DNA of 41,989 bases. Source: Candidatus Delongbacteria bacterium. GTDB lineage: Bacteria; UBA4055. A program made the position numbers and the translations under genes. Below, one piece after another: positions 1-6,856 of the stretch. The notes beneath the pieces were generated by a model. It worked only from the letters and a program-made list of their open reading frames with translations, ran no database searches and had not been told where the DNA came from. Position 1 is the stretch's first letter. Every line of letters begins with the position of its first letter. The stretch is taken from positions 1 to 41,989 of the forward strand of contig QKDR01000177.1 in assembly GCA_003252515.1 (NCBI GenBank), written 5' to 3'.

Positions 1-173
1 TCGCGTTTTATTATACTTCTGTTATAGTATTTTGTATTATTCAGCACGAACATTATGAAGAACACGACAAAACTGGTAAGCATGGTAAGAACTACTCCGG
101 ATATTCTGAAAAACAAAGTCTCATCCGGTACTTTCCAGCGGTCTATTTCTTTCTTATTTGACTTTTCTTCCAT
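1..173 (-). CDS. Partial single-pass membrane protein, N-terminal 57 residues
   Basis: The reading frame starts at an ATG (171-173) and stays open to the left edge, so only the N-terminus is present. It has about 22 charged, Lys/Glu-rich residues and then one strongly hydrophobic segment (about residues 24-45, beginning ISGVVLTML) followed by a Lys/Arg/Tyr-rich stretch. This fits a protein anchored by one transmembrane helix with a short cytoplasmic head. I do not recognise a family. No strong ribosome binding site precedes the ATG. It is divergent from the gene at 312, with about 140 bp of AT-rich sequence between them that should hold both promoters. Confidence 0.55.
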   Translation of the reverse strand, partial: MEEKSNKKEIDRWKVPDETLFFRISGVVLTMLTSFVVFFIMFVLNNTKYYNRSIIKR

Positions 174-311
174 TATATTTTCAGGCTCTCTTTTCAATTT
201 TGCTTCATTAATTTATTGCTATATATGACATTAGTCAAGTCAATAATTTACGCAAAATCAGACATGAATTAGTATTTGCTTTCCGTGCATTTTAAAGTTA
301 AAATACATGAT

Positions 312-1070
312 ATGAATAAAATTAAAACAATAACTCTTCTTTTCATATTCCTTTTACTGTCAGATCCTTTATCGGGGAGAGATAAACTGATGTTGTCTGT
401 TTATAGTGACAATATATATATTCTGGACGGTTTTGATAAAACTCTTTCAGTGTACGGTTATGACCTGAAGAAATCAAGTACAGTAAACCTGAATAATGTA
501 TCGCCTTCAGGATTTTTCGATTTTTTCTCTGTATACGATCCTTACAGATATTTTCTGATCGACTCGATGAACGGAACGGTCTGGCAGCTGGACGGTAACT
601 ATAATGTCAGAGAGAAACTGACCGATCTTAAAGCCGGGAACAGAGATCTGGCCGGGTATCTTTTTCCTGTATCCTATAACTCGCTTATAACCGCGCCTGT
701 CGAAAAGGACGGTATCTGGCTACTGAGGAACGGATACATTTCGGAGATCGTATCTTTCGAAAGTTCATTTACAGATATGAGAGTGTCAGGAAATGAGGTG
801 TTCGTTCTTTTTCATGACAGGATAGCGGTCTATTCTCCCGAAGGGATATATAAATATACAAAACCTGTATCCGGAGAATATGAAAAGATCCGGATCAATA
901 GTGAGAATATATTTCTTTATACTGGAAATTCCGTAACCTCTGTCAGCAGGCTCAACGGGGAGATTAAAGAATACGCTACAGGAAAGATCACAGATATGGA
1001 AGTAACTGAGAATATGATCATCTACATCAGTGACACTGAATTAAGCCTCAAGGGTATAAATTTTGAATAA
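312..1070 (+). CDS. Exported propeller-like protein of unknown function
   Basis: A 252-residue protein. I chose the ATG at 312 rather than the in-frame TTG at 276 because it puts a typical signal peptide at the very N-terminus (MNKIKTITLLFIFLLLSDP), whereas the TTG adds 12 residues before it. The mature part repeats short beta-strand motifs such as 'DNIYILDG', 'YRYFLIDSMNGTVWQLDG', 'DGIWLLRNGYI' and 'DRIAVYSPEGIYKY'. Their spacing is typical of NHL/PQQ-like beta-propellers. No catalytic motif is visible. The stop codon overlaps the start of rsgA by 8 bp, so the two are translationally linked, an arrangement that need not mean shared function. It is probably periplasmic or surface-exposed. Function unknown. 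Confidence 0.75.
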   Translation: MNKIKTITLLFIFLLLSDPLSGRDKLMLSVYSDNIYILDGFDKTLSVYGYDLKKSSTVNLNNVSPSGFFDFFSVYDPYRYFLIDSMNGTVWQLDGNYNVREKLTDLKAGNRDLAGYLFPVSYNSLITAPVEKDGIWLLRNGYISEIVSFESSFTDMRVSGNEVFVLFHDRIAVYSPEGIYKYTKPVSGEYEKIRINSENIFLYTGNSVTSVSRLNGEIKEYATGKITDMEVTENMIIYISDTELSLKGINFE

Positions 1071-1992
1071 AGCCAGAGTTCTTTACGGGAACGGGAATGA
1101 GTATACAGTACTATTGGACGGGAACGAGATCTCCGCGTTCCTGAAAGGCAAACTTCTGCATACGACAAAACGCTCCCATCATCCTGTCTGTCCCGGTGAT
1201 TTTGTAAGGATCGACGATTCCGGAAGCGAGCTGGTGATAGCGGAAGTGCTGCCGCGCGTGAACAAAATATCCAGACCGGCGAACTACGGCATAAGGAAGG
1301 AACAGGTCATCGCCGCTAATATAGACTGCCTTTTTCTGGTAACATCAGTGTATTCGCCCAGACTGAATACAGGCTTTCTGGACAGAATACTCGCTTACAG
1401 CAATATGCAGCAGATCGATACGAAGATCATAGTGAACAAGGCTGATTACGGGACCAGCGGAGAGGAGCAGGAATATATTGACGGCTACCGTTCGGTCGGA
1501 TACGATGTCATCGAAACTTCCGTAAAGGAGAAAGTGAATATCGAAAAGGTCGTCGGGCTGACAAAAGACAGGATCACAGCATTTGTCGGTAATTCCGGAG
1601 TGGGAAAGTCATCTCTCCTGAACATTATCGATCCGGAGATAAGCCAGAAGGTCAAAGAAACTTCTTCGTACTCGCTTAAAGGAAAACACACTACAAAACA
1701 GGCGAGGCTTTTCAGACTTATGAACGGCGGGTATATACTTGATACTCCGGGCATCAGGGAGTTCGGAATGTGGAATATGGATTTTGAGGAACTCAAGAAC
1801 TTCTTTCCTGAGATCTATAGGCTCAGTCCCGAATGCAGATACAGGAACTGTCTTCACACAGATGAACCCGGCTGCGCTGTTTTTGAAGCCGCAGAGAACG
1901 GCGACATACCGCTTTTCAGGTATGAGAATTATTTAAAGATATTTCAGACCTTGTACGATAACAGGAATATATATTTTAAAAAAGATCAATAA
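1063..1992 (+). CDS. rsgA: Ribosome small-subunit-dependent GTPase RsgA
   Basis: 309 residues, the usual length for this circularly permuted GTPase, which helps late 30S maturation. An N-terminal OB-fold (about 1-70) is followed by the permuted G motifs: G4 NKAD at 125-128, then the P-loop GNSGVGKSS at 176-184, then G3 DTPG at 227-230. The C-terminal zinc site is intact: C258, C263, H265 and C271. Translation starts at TTG 1063, inside the last codons of the upstream gene, with an AAGGG site about ten bases before it. A strong hairpin terminator follows immediately. The function call is firm from motif order alone. Confidence 0.97.
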   Translation: MNKARVLYGNGNEYTVLLDGNEISAFLKGKLLHTTKRSHHPVCPGDFVRIDDSGSELVIAEVLPRVNKISRPANYGIRKEQVIAANIDCLFLVTSVYSPRLNTGFLDRILAYSNMQQIDTKIIVNKADYGTSGEEQEYIDGYRSVGYDVIETSVKEKVNIEKVVGLTKDRITAFVGNSGVGKSSLLNIIDPEISQKVKETSSYSLKGKHTTKQARLFRLMNGGYILDTPGIREFGMWNMDFEELKNFFPEIYRLSPECRYRNCLHTDEPGCAVFEAAENGDIPLFRYENYLKIFQTLYDNRNIYFKKDQ

Positions 1993-2017
1993 AAAAGGCG
2001 CCTAAGGCGCCTTTTTT
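1991..2017. terminator. Bidirectional rho-independent terminator
   Basis: A near-perfect inverted repeat, AAAAAAGGCGCCT / AGGCGCCTTTTTT, flanked by an A run and a T run on both strands. It lies between the convergent ends of rsgA (+) and the THX gene (-) and should stop transcription from either side. Confidence 0.9.
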
Positions 2018-2018
2018 A

Positions 2019-2321
2019 TCATTCTTCTTTTTTTGCTTTAGGTTTCTTTTCCGCTACCGGTTTCTTTTCCGCTACCGGTTTTTTTTCAGCAGGAGCTTTC
2101 TTTTCCGCAGTCTTTTTTTCAACAGCTTTTTTCTCTACGGCTTTTTCGGTTTTCTTTTCCGGAGCCGGTGTTTTTTTCTCGACTATTTTCTTTTCCTCAG
2201 CCTTCTTTACGTTCAGCGGCTGTGAAAGAGGATTAACAGCTTTATCTTTCTTCAGTCTCGAATTTCCTGACGATCCTTTGAATATTTTCCCTTTTCTTGT
2301 TCTCTTGTCGCCTTTACCCAT
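2019..2321 (-). CDS. bTHX-type 30S ribosomal protein with long Lys/Glu/Ala tail
   Basis: 100 residues. The first ~22 residues (MGKGDKRTRKGKIFKGSSGN...) match the THX ribosomal peptide of Thermus and Bacteroidetes, which normally has only about 25-35 residues and sits in a pocket at the top of the 30S head. Here it continues for another ~75 residues made almost only of Lys, Glu, Ala, Pro and Val, with repeats of the type EKKPVAEKKPVA and EKKAVEKK near the end. Such a tail resembles histone-H1-like basic tails and may contact rRNA or nucleic acid, which is inference. The start has a GGAG site seven bases upstream. It converges on rsgA with a shared terminator. Confidence 0.8.
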   Translation of the reverse strand: MGKGDKRTRKGKIFKGSSGNSRLKKDKAVNPLSQPLNVKKAEEKKIVEKKTPAPEKKTEKAVEKKAVEKKTAEKKAPAEKKPVAEKKPVAEKKPKAKKEE

Positions 2322-2395
2322 TTCTTACTCCGTTGTTGTCTTTATTTAGTTTCGCTGGAATATAAAACAATTTTTGCGCCGTTTCCACTAAAAAA

Positions 2396-3664
2396 TCAAA
2401 TAAAGGTGTCCGTTGATCCGCGTTTTACCGACAATGACCTGTTCTTTTCGACCGGATACAGAAGTCTGTAATACAAATATGATGAAAGAACGTAAAATAC
2501 CATGGTGAACGCAAAAGGAAGCATATATCCGGTGTGCTCTATCAGATATCCTCCGATGTTAGCGGTGATCCCCCATGTGAACAGCCAGGCGAGCGAAAGA
2601 AGACCACTTGTAATCGACCTGTCGTCGGGATGTACGCATTCCATCGAGAAATTCGATGAGATCGGCGCGGACATGTTCATAAGAGCGTTCCTGATGAGGA
2701 AAGCGATCACGGCGAGAGGAAGATAATGAGATATCCCGAGTATAAGCAGGAACGGCAGTGAAAATACCTGCGACATTATGACGGACATTATCTTTCCGAA
2801 GCGCCGCGCGAGCAGAGGTGCGGTCAGTGCTCCGCCTATCGTGAACAGCTGTGCGAGGGCGAAAAGCATTCCGATATTATTGGCGCTGAGCTCGAATCTT
2901 GTTTTGAAATAAAGATTTAAGAAAGGTATTGTCATTCCCGCGCCCAGTCCAACAATCATTGGCGGAACCGCCAGATAGGCAAGCAGTTTTTTCGGTGTCT
3001 TGAGGTTTAGACGGAACTTCTTTCCTTCACCGCCTTCTCCGGTCAGCGAGATCGTTCTTACTTTTATCTTCGAATAGAATATCAGCGAAACTACCGCTAT
3101 TACAAGATGAACGAAGATGGCGGTCTTGTATCCGGTCGCCGCCGAAATTCCCATCTGCTGTATCAGGTCGGGCAGACTGCCGGCGACAAGATTGCCTGTA
3201 ATTCCGGACAGTAGAGCGACGGCGTGGTTGATCGAAAAAAGATGTGTCCGCTCTATCTCGCCGCTTGACTGCATCAGAAGCGGTCCGCCGATAACGGAGC
3301 TGAACGCTCCGGCCGATCCGGCTATCGCGATTCCCGCCATTATCATCTGCAAAGTTTCCGCCTGTATCGCGATGGAGTATCCGAGAGACATCATCACGGG
3401 AACTATCAGCATTACGGGTTTTATAGACATCTTTCTTATAAGATATGCTGCGGGAAAGATCATAAGTACTGTCGCGTATGTCCCGACTGAAAGAATGTGC
3501 CCTATCGTTCCTTCTCCCCTGCCCGAAGCTTTCAGATAAAGATTGAACAGAAGACTGAACCCGGTAAATCCGAAGCCGGCGAAGAAATTCCCTATAAGAA
3601 AGTTCCACGCGTCTTTACGGATTATTTTTGATATCCCGATATATTCTCTGAATATACTTTTCAT
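2396..3664 (-). CDS. MFS transporter
   Basis: 422 residues, with about twelve hydrophobic helices in two halves of six separated by a charged central loop around residues 205-225 (VRTISLTGEGGEGKKF). Short basic motifs between helices 2-3 (YLIRKMSIKPVML) and 8-9 (LLARRFGKIMSV) match the conserved major facilitator loop. This supports the fold and an inside-facing N-terminus. Substrate cannot be told from sequence; no sugar- or drug-specific motif is evident. The gene lies downstream of tRNA-Ser on the same strand with ~55 bp between, and I see no terminator after it. Confidence 0.88.
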   Translation of the reverse strand: MKSIFREYIGISKIIRKDAWNFLIGNFFAGFGFTGFSLLFNLYLKASGRGEGTIGHILSVGTYATVLMIFPAAYLIRKMSIKPVMLIVPVMMSLGYSIAIQAETLQMIMAGIAIAGSAGAFSSVIGGPLLMQSSGEIERTHLFSINHAVALLSGITGNLVAGSLPDLIQQMGISAATGYKTAIFVHLVIAVVSLIFYSKIKVRTISLTGEGGEGKKFRLNLKTPKKLLAYLAVPPMIVGLGAGMTIPFLNLYFKTRFELSANNIGMLFALAQLFTIGGALTAPLLARRFGKIMSVIMSQVFSLPFLLILGISHYLPLAVIAFLIRNALMNMSAPISSNFSMECVHPDDRSITSGLLSLAWLFTWGITANIGGYLIEHTGYMLPFAFTMVFYVLSSYLYYRLLYPVEKNRSLSVKRGSTDTFI

Positions 3665-3719
3665 AGTGCGGAAATATATTTAAAATTTTACGATTGTAAA
3701 GCAAAATTATATATAAAAG

Positions 3720-3806
3720 CGGAGAGACAGGGATTCGAACCCTGGGTACCCGTGAAGGCACAACGGTTTTCGAGACCGCCCCGATCGACCACTCCGGCAT
3801 CTCTCC
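3720..3806 (-). tRNA. tRNA-Ser (anticodon CGA)
   Basis: On the minus strand the sequence folds as a class II tRNA. The acceptor stem is GGAGAGA/TCTCTCC, with a D arm, and the anticodon arm GCGGT-CTCGAAA-ACCGT has anticodon CGA (reads UCG). A long variable arm follows, and the T arm is CAGGG-TTCGAAT-CCCTG. The base after the acceptor stem is G, the discriminator expected for serine tRNAs. CCA is not encoded. Confidence 0.95.
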
Positions 3807-3861
3807 GACTAAAAAAGCGATGAATTATAAGTCATTTCCGTCGGATAATCAATTAAAATGT

Positions 3862-4611
3862 CTATTTCGAATTCTGATATTTCTTCAGCACGCCATTCTC
3901 AAAGTGAAGATACAGGCTGTTTCGCGGATAGTTCCACTGCTCCGCCGATCCTCCCGGTACGATAGATCTGCTTTTACTGTCAGGCGCACCGAGACTTTCT
4001 GCCGCCATATCGTCCGTCATACCTATCCAGTAATAACCCTTTAACAATTTTTCTCCGATATCCTGACCGTAGCGGGAAATTAAAAGTTTCCGCCTCTCCA
4101 GTTCCTTTCTCGCTTTGCGCTCTTCTTCGATCTTTGCAATTCTCGCTTCCTCGTCCCGTTTCAATTCCTCTTCTTTTCTCGCCAGATCGTCCAGAAATAT
4201 CTTCAGGTCAGGATTCTTTAGTATATTCTGCTCGAGAGTGTAGCCGGTCACTTTTCCTTTTCTGACAAGAAGCTTACCTTCCTTGTATCCCAAAACTGAA
4301 AGCTCTTCACCCTTACCGTACTCCGCCAGAACAGCCGAATAGGTATCAGTATCTTTTTTTATGTATCCCAAAGTAGCCGCTTTTACTTTGATCTCTCTGC
4401 CTCCGCCGGCCTGTCCGATCAGTTCCCTGCCTCCGATCTCATCGATCAGCCTGTTGATCAGCTTCAGCGAATCCGACTTGATATTAATTTCGTTGATCAG
4501 TCTGATCTTGTAGCTGTTCAGTTTGTCGAGCTTATTTTGTTCCGATCCTGACTGAGCAAAAGCCGCAAATATAAAAACCGTGGTTATGCTTAAATAAAAT
4601 ATTTTTCTCAC
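3862..4611 (-). CDS. Exported SH3 / coiled-coil / BamE-like protein
   Basis: 249 residues from a GTG start at 4611, chosen because GGAGGG lies nine bases upstream and the signal peptide (VRKIFYLSITTVFIFAAFAQ) then sits at the N-terminus; an upstream in-frame ATG at 4668 would bury it. There are three regions after the signal. A bacterial SH3-like fold (about 75-130; 'AATLGYIKKDTDTYSAV...GKGEELSVLGYKEGKLLV') comes first. A charged coiled coil rich in Glu/Lys/Arg (about 140-185) follows. The C-terminal segment reads 'YYWIGMTDDMAAESLGAPDS ... QWNYPRNSLYLHFENGVLKKY', the pattern of SmpA/OmlA (BamE) domains. It is probably a periplasmic scaffold or cell-envelope protein. The combination is unfamiliar to me. 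Confidence 0.75.
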   Translation of the reverse strand: MRKIFYLSITTVFIFAAFAQSGSEQNKLDKLNSYKIRLINEINIKSDSLKLINRLIDEIGGRELIGQAGGGREIKVKAATLGYIKKDTDTYSAVLAEYGKGEELSVLGYKEGKLLVRKGKVTGYTLEQNILKNPDLKIFLDDLARKEEELKRDEEARIAKIEEERKARKELERRKLLISRYGQDIGEKLLKGYYWIGMTDDMAAESLGAPDSKSRSIVPGGSAEQWNYPRNSLYLHFENGVLKKYQNSK

Positions 4612-4671
4612 TGACCCGACCCTCCATTCTTGATTTTCAATAATACTGCAAAAACATCCTGAAATCAAGAA

Positions 4672-4715
4672 ATAAAAAAGGGACTGTCAGCGTCTGTTTT
4701 CGCTTTCCCTTTTTG
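4672..4715 (-). terminator. Probable rho-independent terminator of the 49-residue ORF
   Basis: Reading the minus strand, AAAAAGGGA and AAGCG pair with CGCT and TCCCTTTTTT across an 8-base loop, with a five-base bulge on the 3' side, and end in a T run. The stop codon of the small gene at 4687 lies inside the stem. Confidence 0.45.
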
Positions 4716-4836
4716 ACAGGTCGTAAAAAAGCAGGTAATAATAATAAGGAAGTTTTTCCTTATCCTGCTTCTTGTTTTTCATCTGTAATTCTGTACTTGT
4801 GTCTTCTTTTTGTACTTGTGTCTGATCTGTTTTCAT
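4687..4836 (-). CDS. Small acidic/basic peptide, 49 residues, unknown
   Basis: An ATG at 4836 preceded by a strong GGGAGAAGG site opens a 49-residue frame ending in TGA at 4687-4689. The N-terminal half is polar and charged (MKTDQTQVQKEDTST...). The C-terminal half has a tyrosine run (LPYYYYLLFYDLSKRE) followed by charged residues. There is no signal peptide. The good ribosome site and a hairpin at the end argue that it is real. Its first twelve residues resemble those of the 36-residue ORF at 5984-6094 (MK-D-T---ED pattern), on the other side of the TraB/GumN gene, which is suggestive of a shared leader. No family recognised. Confidence 0.55.
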   Translation of the reverse strand: MKTDQTQVQKEDTSTELQMKNKKQDKEKLPYYYYLLFYDLSKRESENRR

Positions 4837-4970
4837 AACCTTCTCCCTTTCCGTATTTACTTAACTGTTCATATAATAACGACAAAAATGCGATCTTCAA
4901 ACAGAAGTCTGACAAAATGATAAAACTACGGTATGAAATGTGATTTATTTACAATAAATAATTATATATT

Positions 4971-5864
4971 CTACAACTTCTCTACTTTATAGCCTTTCTT
5001 TTCCAGAATCTTCGCGATCCCTTCATTATCCACTATGTGACCTGCTCCGACTACGATGAAGTATGTTTGTTTCTTATCCTGTCTGAGCCAGCCGTCTATC
5101 TTTGCGGTCATCGTGACGTTTCTGTCCCGGATCAGTTTGTCGTAAACCGGTTTAAGGTCGGGATTATCCTTCATTTCCTTATTGATAATCGAGGACATGC
5201 TCTTCACATCATCCTCTTTCCATGCTTTGACCATCTCGTCATATTTCTCTTTGAAATTCTCTGTCTCGTCAAGTGCGCTCTCAAGGAATTTTATCTGGAG
5301 TTCGTCAGAAAATCCGCTTAACAGGTCGATCTGAAATTCCGCTGATTCGAGCTCAAGGATATTTTTTTTCTTTTCCGCAGCGGATTTAAGAAAGTGCATA
5401 TCTATCCCGTTGTCCATTTTATAACCCATTTTCATTATCATAAGCTGCGGGATCGTAAGCGCGACGAGCCACGGTCTCATCATCTTCACCTGTTCTATAT
5501 TGATCAACTTGATGCTGTCCAAAGTTACCTTAAGCTTTTCATACAGCTCGGGTTTCAGTACTGACTCCAGCGAGAGTCCGTCGAGAATGAATCCTTTTGA
5601 CATTGTCAGCATCTGTATCCTGCTCTGATCTATATTGTTCATATCCGCTTCGACCACAAGATGATTCGAACTTTGGAAAGCTTTTTCTATCTTTGAGCTT
5701 AGAGGATAAATGTCATCCGGCACAATGTGGATCGACCCGAGAAGGTAAGCAGTAGAAGTTCCGCCCGTTACTTTCCATAAGAAATTGCCCTTCTCACCGG
5801 CAGTCAGGCTGAAAGCAAATACAATTATCAGTATTAATATGATATGCCTTTTTATAGTCCTCAT
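4971..5864 (-). CDS. TraB/GumN-family protein (putative membrane-associated metallopeptidase)
   Basis: 297 residues with an N-terminal signal peptide (MRTIKRHIILILIIVFAFSL). The family hallmarks are in order: 'AYLLGSIHIVP' near residue 40, 'GIDMHFLKSA' near 155, 'ILELES' just after, 'DRNVTMTAKI' near 250 and 'YFIVVGAGHIVDNEGI' near 270. These are the conserved blocks of TraB/GumN (PF01963), the family that includes enterococcal TraB, which lowers peptide pheromone activity, and the animal Tiki proteases. The His and Glu in the GSIH, DMHF and GAGH blocks are the presumed metal ligands. An AGAGGG site precedes the ATG. It lies between two short ORFs on the same strand. Substrate unknown. Confidence 0.85.
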   Translation of the reverse strand: MRTIKRHIILILIIVFAFSLTAGEKGNFLWKVTGGTSTAYLLGSIHIVPDDIYPLSSKIEKAFQSSNHLVVEADMNNIDQSRIQMLTMSKGFILDGLSLESVLKPELYEKLKVTLDSIKLINIEQVKMMRPWLVALTIPQLMIMKMGYKMDNGIDMHFLKSAAEKKKNILELESAEFQIDLLSGFSDELQIKFLESALDETENFKEKYDEMVKAWKEDDVKSMSSIINKEMKDNPDLKPVYDKLIRDRNVTMTAKIDGWLRQDKKQTYFIVVGAGHIVDNEGIAKILEKKGYKVEKL

Positions 5865-5925
5865 TTCTTTGCCCTCTTTAATTTTAAAGTGAAAATAATC
5901 AAATCGGACTTACAAATCAAGCAAT

Positions 5926-5955
5926 AAAAAAGGCCTCATTTCTGAGACCTTTTTC
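5926..5955 (-). terminator. Rho-independent terminator after the 36-residue ORF
   Basis: On the minus strand the stem is GGTCTCA-GAAA-TGAGGCC (seven pairs, one G-T) with a GNRA loop, preceded by an A run and followed by TTTTTT. It lies 28 bases after the stop codon of the small gene, giving that gene a short, self-contained transcript. Confidence 0.85.
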
Positions 5956-5983
5956 GTTGAGGAGTGAGTGTATGAGGGGTATC

Positions 5984-6094
5984 TTAGAAATTGTGTCTGA
6001 ACTTGGACAGACTGTTCCTGAATCTGAAAGTGAAGTTAACTGCCTCTACGGCTTTTTTATCTTCAACTGTCATCTTGGTTTTATCTATCTTCAT
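5984..6094 (-). CDS. Very short peptide, 36 residues, own transcription unit
   Basis: The ATG at 6094 has an AGGAG site seven bases upstream. The frame runs 36 codons to TAA at 5984-5986, and a strong terminator follows. The N-terminus is charged (MKIDKTKMTVEDKKAV) and the C-terminal part is rich in Phe, Arg and Asn (FTFRFRNSLSKFRHNF). There is no signal peptide and no Cys. A TATAAT-like -10 element is visible around 6140-6150 on this strand. The compact unit suggests a translated peptide, or a small RNA with an incidental frame. The split into a charged head and an aromatic/basic tail is reminiscent of precursor peptides, but there is no modifying enzyme nearby. Confidence 0.55.
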   Translation of the reverse strand: MKIDKTKMTVEDKKAVEAVNFTFRFRNSLSKFRHNF

Positions 6095-6199
6095 TTTGCG
6101 CTCCTTTTTTTTGTGTTATTTCAATTACAATGGTAATATAATTATATAATGAAACGAACAGAACCTTTCTCCGACGAAATGAATATTTAGGAGGATGAG

Positions 6200-6268
6200 A
6201 TGCAGTTCTGTCATATTAGGATATTATTAAATCTCAGTATGCTGGTCAAGTTAAACAGACGCCCTTGA
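6200..6268 (+). CDS. Possible 22-codon leader ORF upstream of the GNAT gene
   Basis: A perfect AGGAGG at 6189-6194 lies five bases before an ATG at 6200, opening a 22-codon frame ending in TGA at 6268. The peptide is hydrophobic and basic (MQFCHIRILLNLSMLVK...). It ends about 50 bp before the acetyltransferase gene. The only support is the ribosome site, so it may be a leader peptide or chance. Confidence 0.3.
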   Translation: MQFCHIRILLNLSMLVKLNRRP

Positions 6269-6319
6269 ATATTGTACGGATTTTGATTAAATTGCCTTAT
6301 CAATTCACAGGAGACCGCA

Positions 6320-6856
6320 ATGAGATATTTTAAGAAGATGACCGGCGAACGCTGCTACCTGTCCCCCATCAACGTGGATGATTATCCGGTATACACGAAA
6401 TGGATGAACGATATTGAAGTCACCTCGGGGCTGGGTAATTACACGCATAATTTCGCTCTGGGTACCGAACGGGAAGTGCTGGAAAAACTCTCGAAAGACC
6501 ACAACTACGCGATAATCGACAATATCAAAGATGAAGTGATCGGCAACTGCGGATTCTTCAGGATCAATCATCATGAACGGAATGCTGAATGCGGGATCTT
6601 CATAGGCAACAAGGAGTACTGGAACAAGGGTTACGGCACCGAGGCTCTTTCGCTTCTTCTTGCCTACGGCTTCGACTACCTCAACTTCAGGAACATAATG
6701 CTCAAAGTATTCTCCTTCAACGAAAGGGCGATCGCATCATATAAAAAGATCGGTTTTAAAGAGATCGGAAGGCGAAGGAAGAACGTTGTCGTGAAAGGGA
6801 TCGAGTATGACGATGTTTACATGGACATTCTGGACGAGGAATTCCGCAATGGCTAA
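6320..6856 (+). CDS. GNAT N-acetyltransferase, RimJ/RimL type
   Basis: 178 residues, the size of single-domain GNAT enzymes that transfer acetyl from acetyl-CoA to an amine. The RimJ/RimL-like layout is clear: an N-terminal 'GERCYLSPINVDDYPVYTKWMND' strand and helix, 'VIGNCGFFRINHHERNAECG' in the centre, and the acetyl-CoA loop region 'GNKEYWNKGYGTEALSLLL' at about 105-123. The final motif is 'NIMLKVFSFNERAIASYKKI', with the asparagine and tyrosine typical of the family. AGGAG precedes the ATG. The last 8 bp overlap rlmM, so it is probably co-translated and could act on a ribosomal protein, which is only context. The substrate is unknown. Confidence 0.9.
   Translation: MRYFKKMTGERCYLSPINVDDYPVYTKWMNDIEVTSGLGNYTHNFALGTEREVLEKLSKDHNYAIIDNIKDEVIGNCGFFRINHHERNAECGIFIGNKEYWNKGYGTEALSLLLAYGFDYLNFRNIMLKVFSFNERAIASYKKIGFKEIGRRRKNVVVKGIEYDDVYMDILDEEFRNG

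Noticed and set aside
276-311. TTG start at 276 for the propeller-like protein
   Set aside because: It adds twelve residues before a signal peptide that begins naturally at 312, and no ribosome site supports it.
3027-3608. 193-codon open frame on the minus strand, other frame of the MFS gene
   Set aside because: Arg/Ser/Asp-rich low-quality translation within a clear transporter gene.
3615-3800. 61-codon minus frame across the tRNA
   Set aside because: It reads through tRNA-Ser and the start of the MFS gene; an artefact of the structured RNA.
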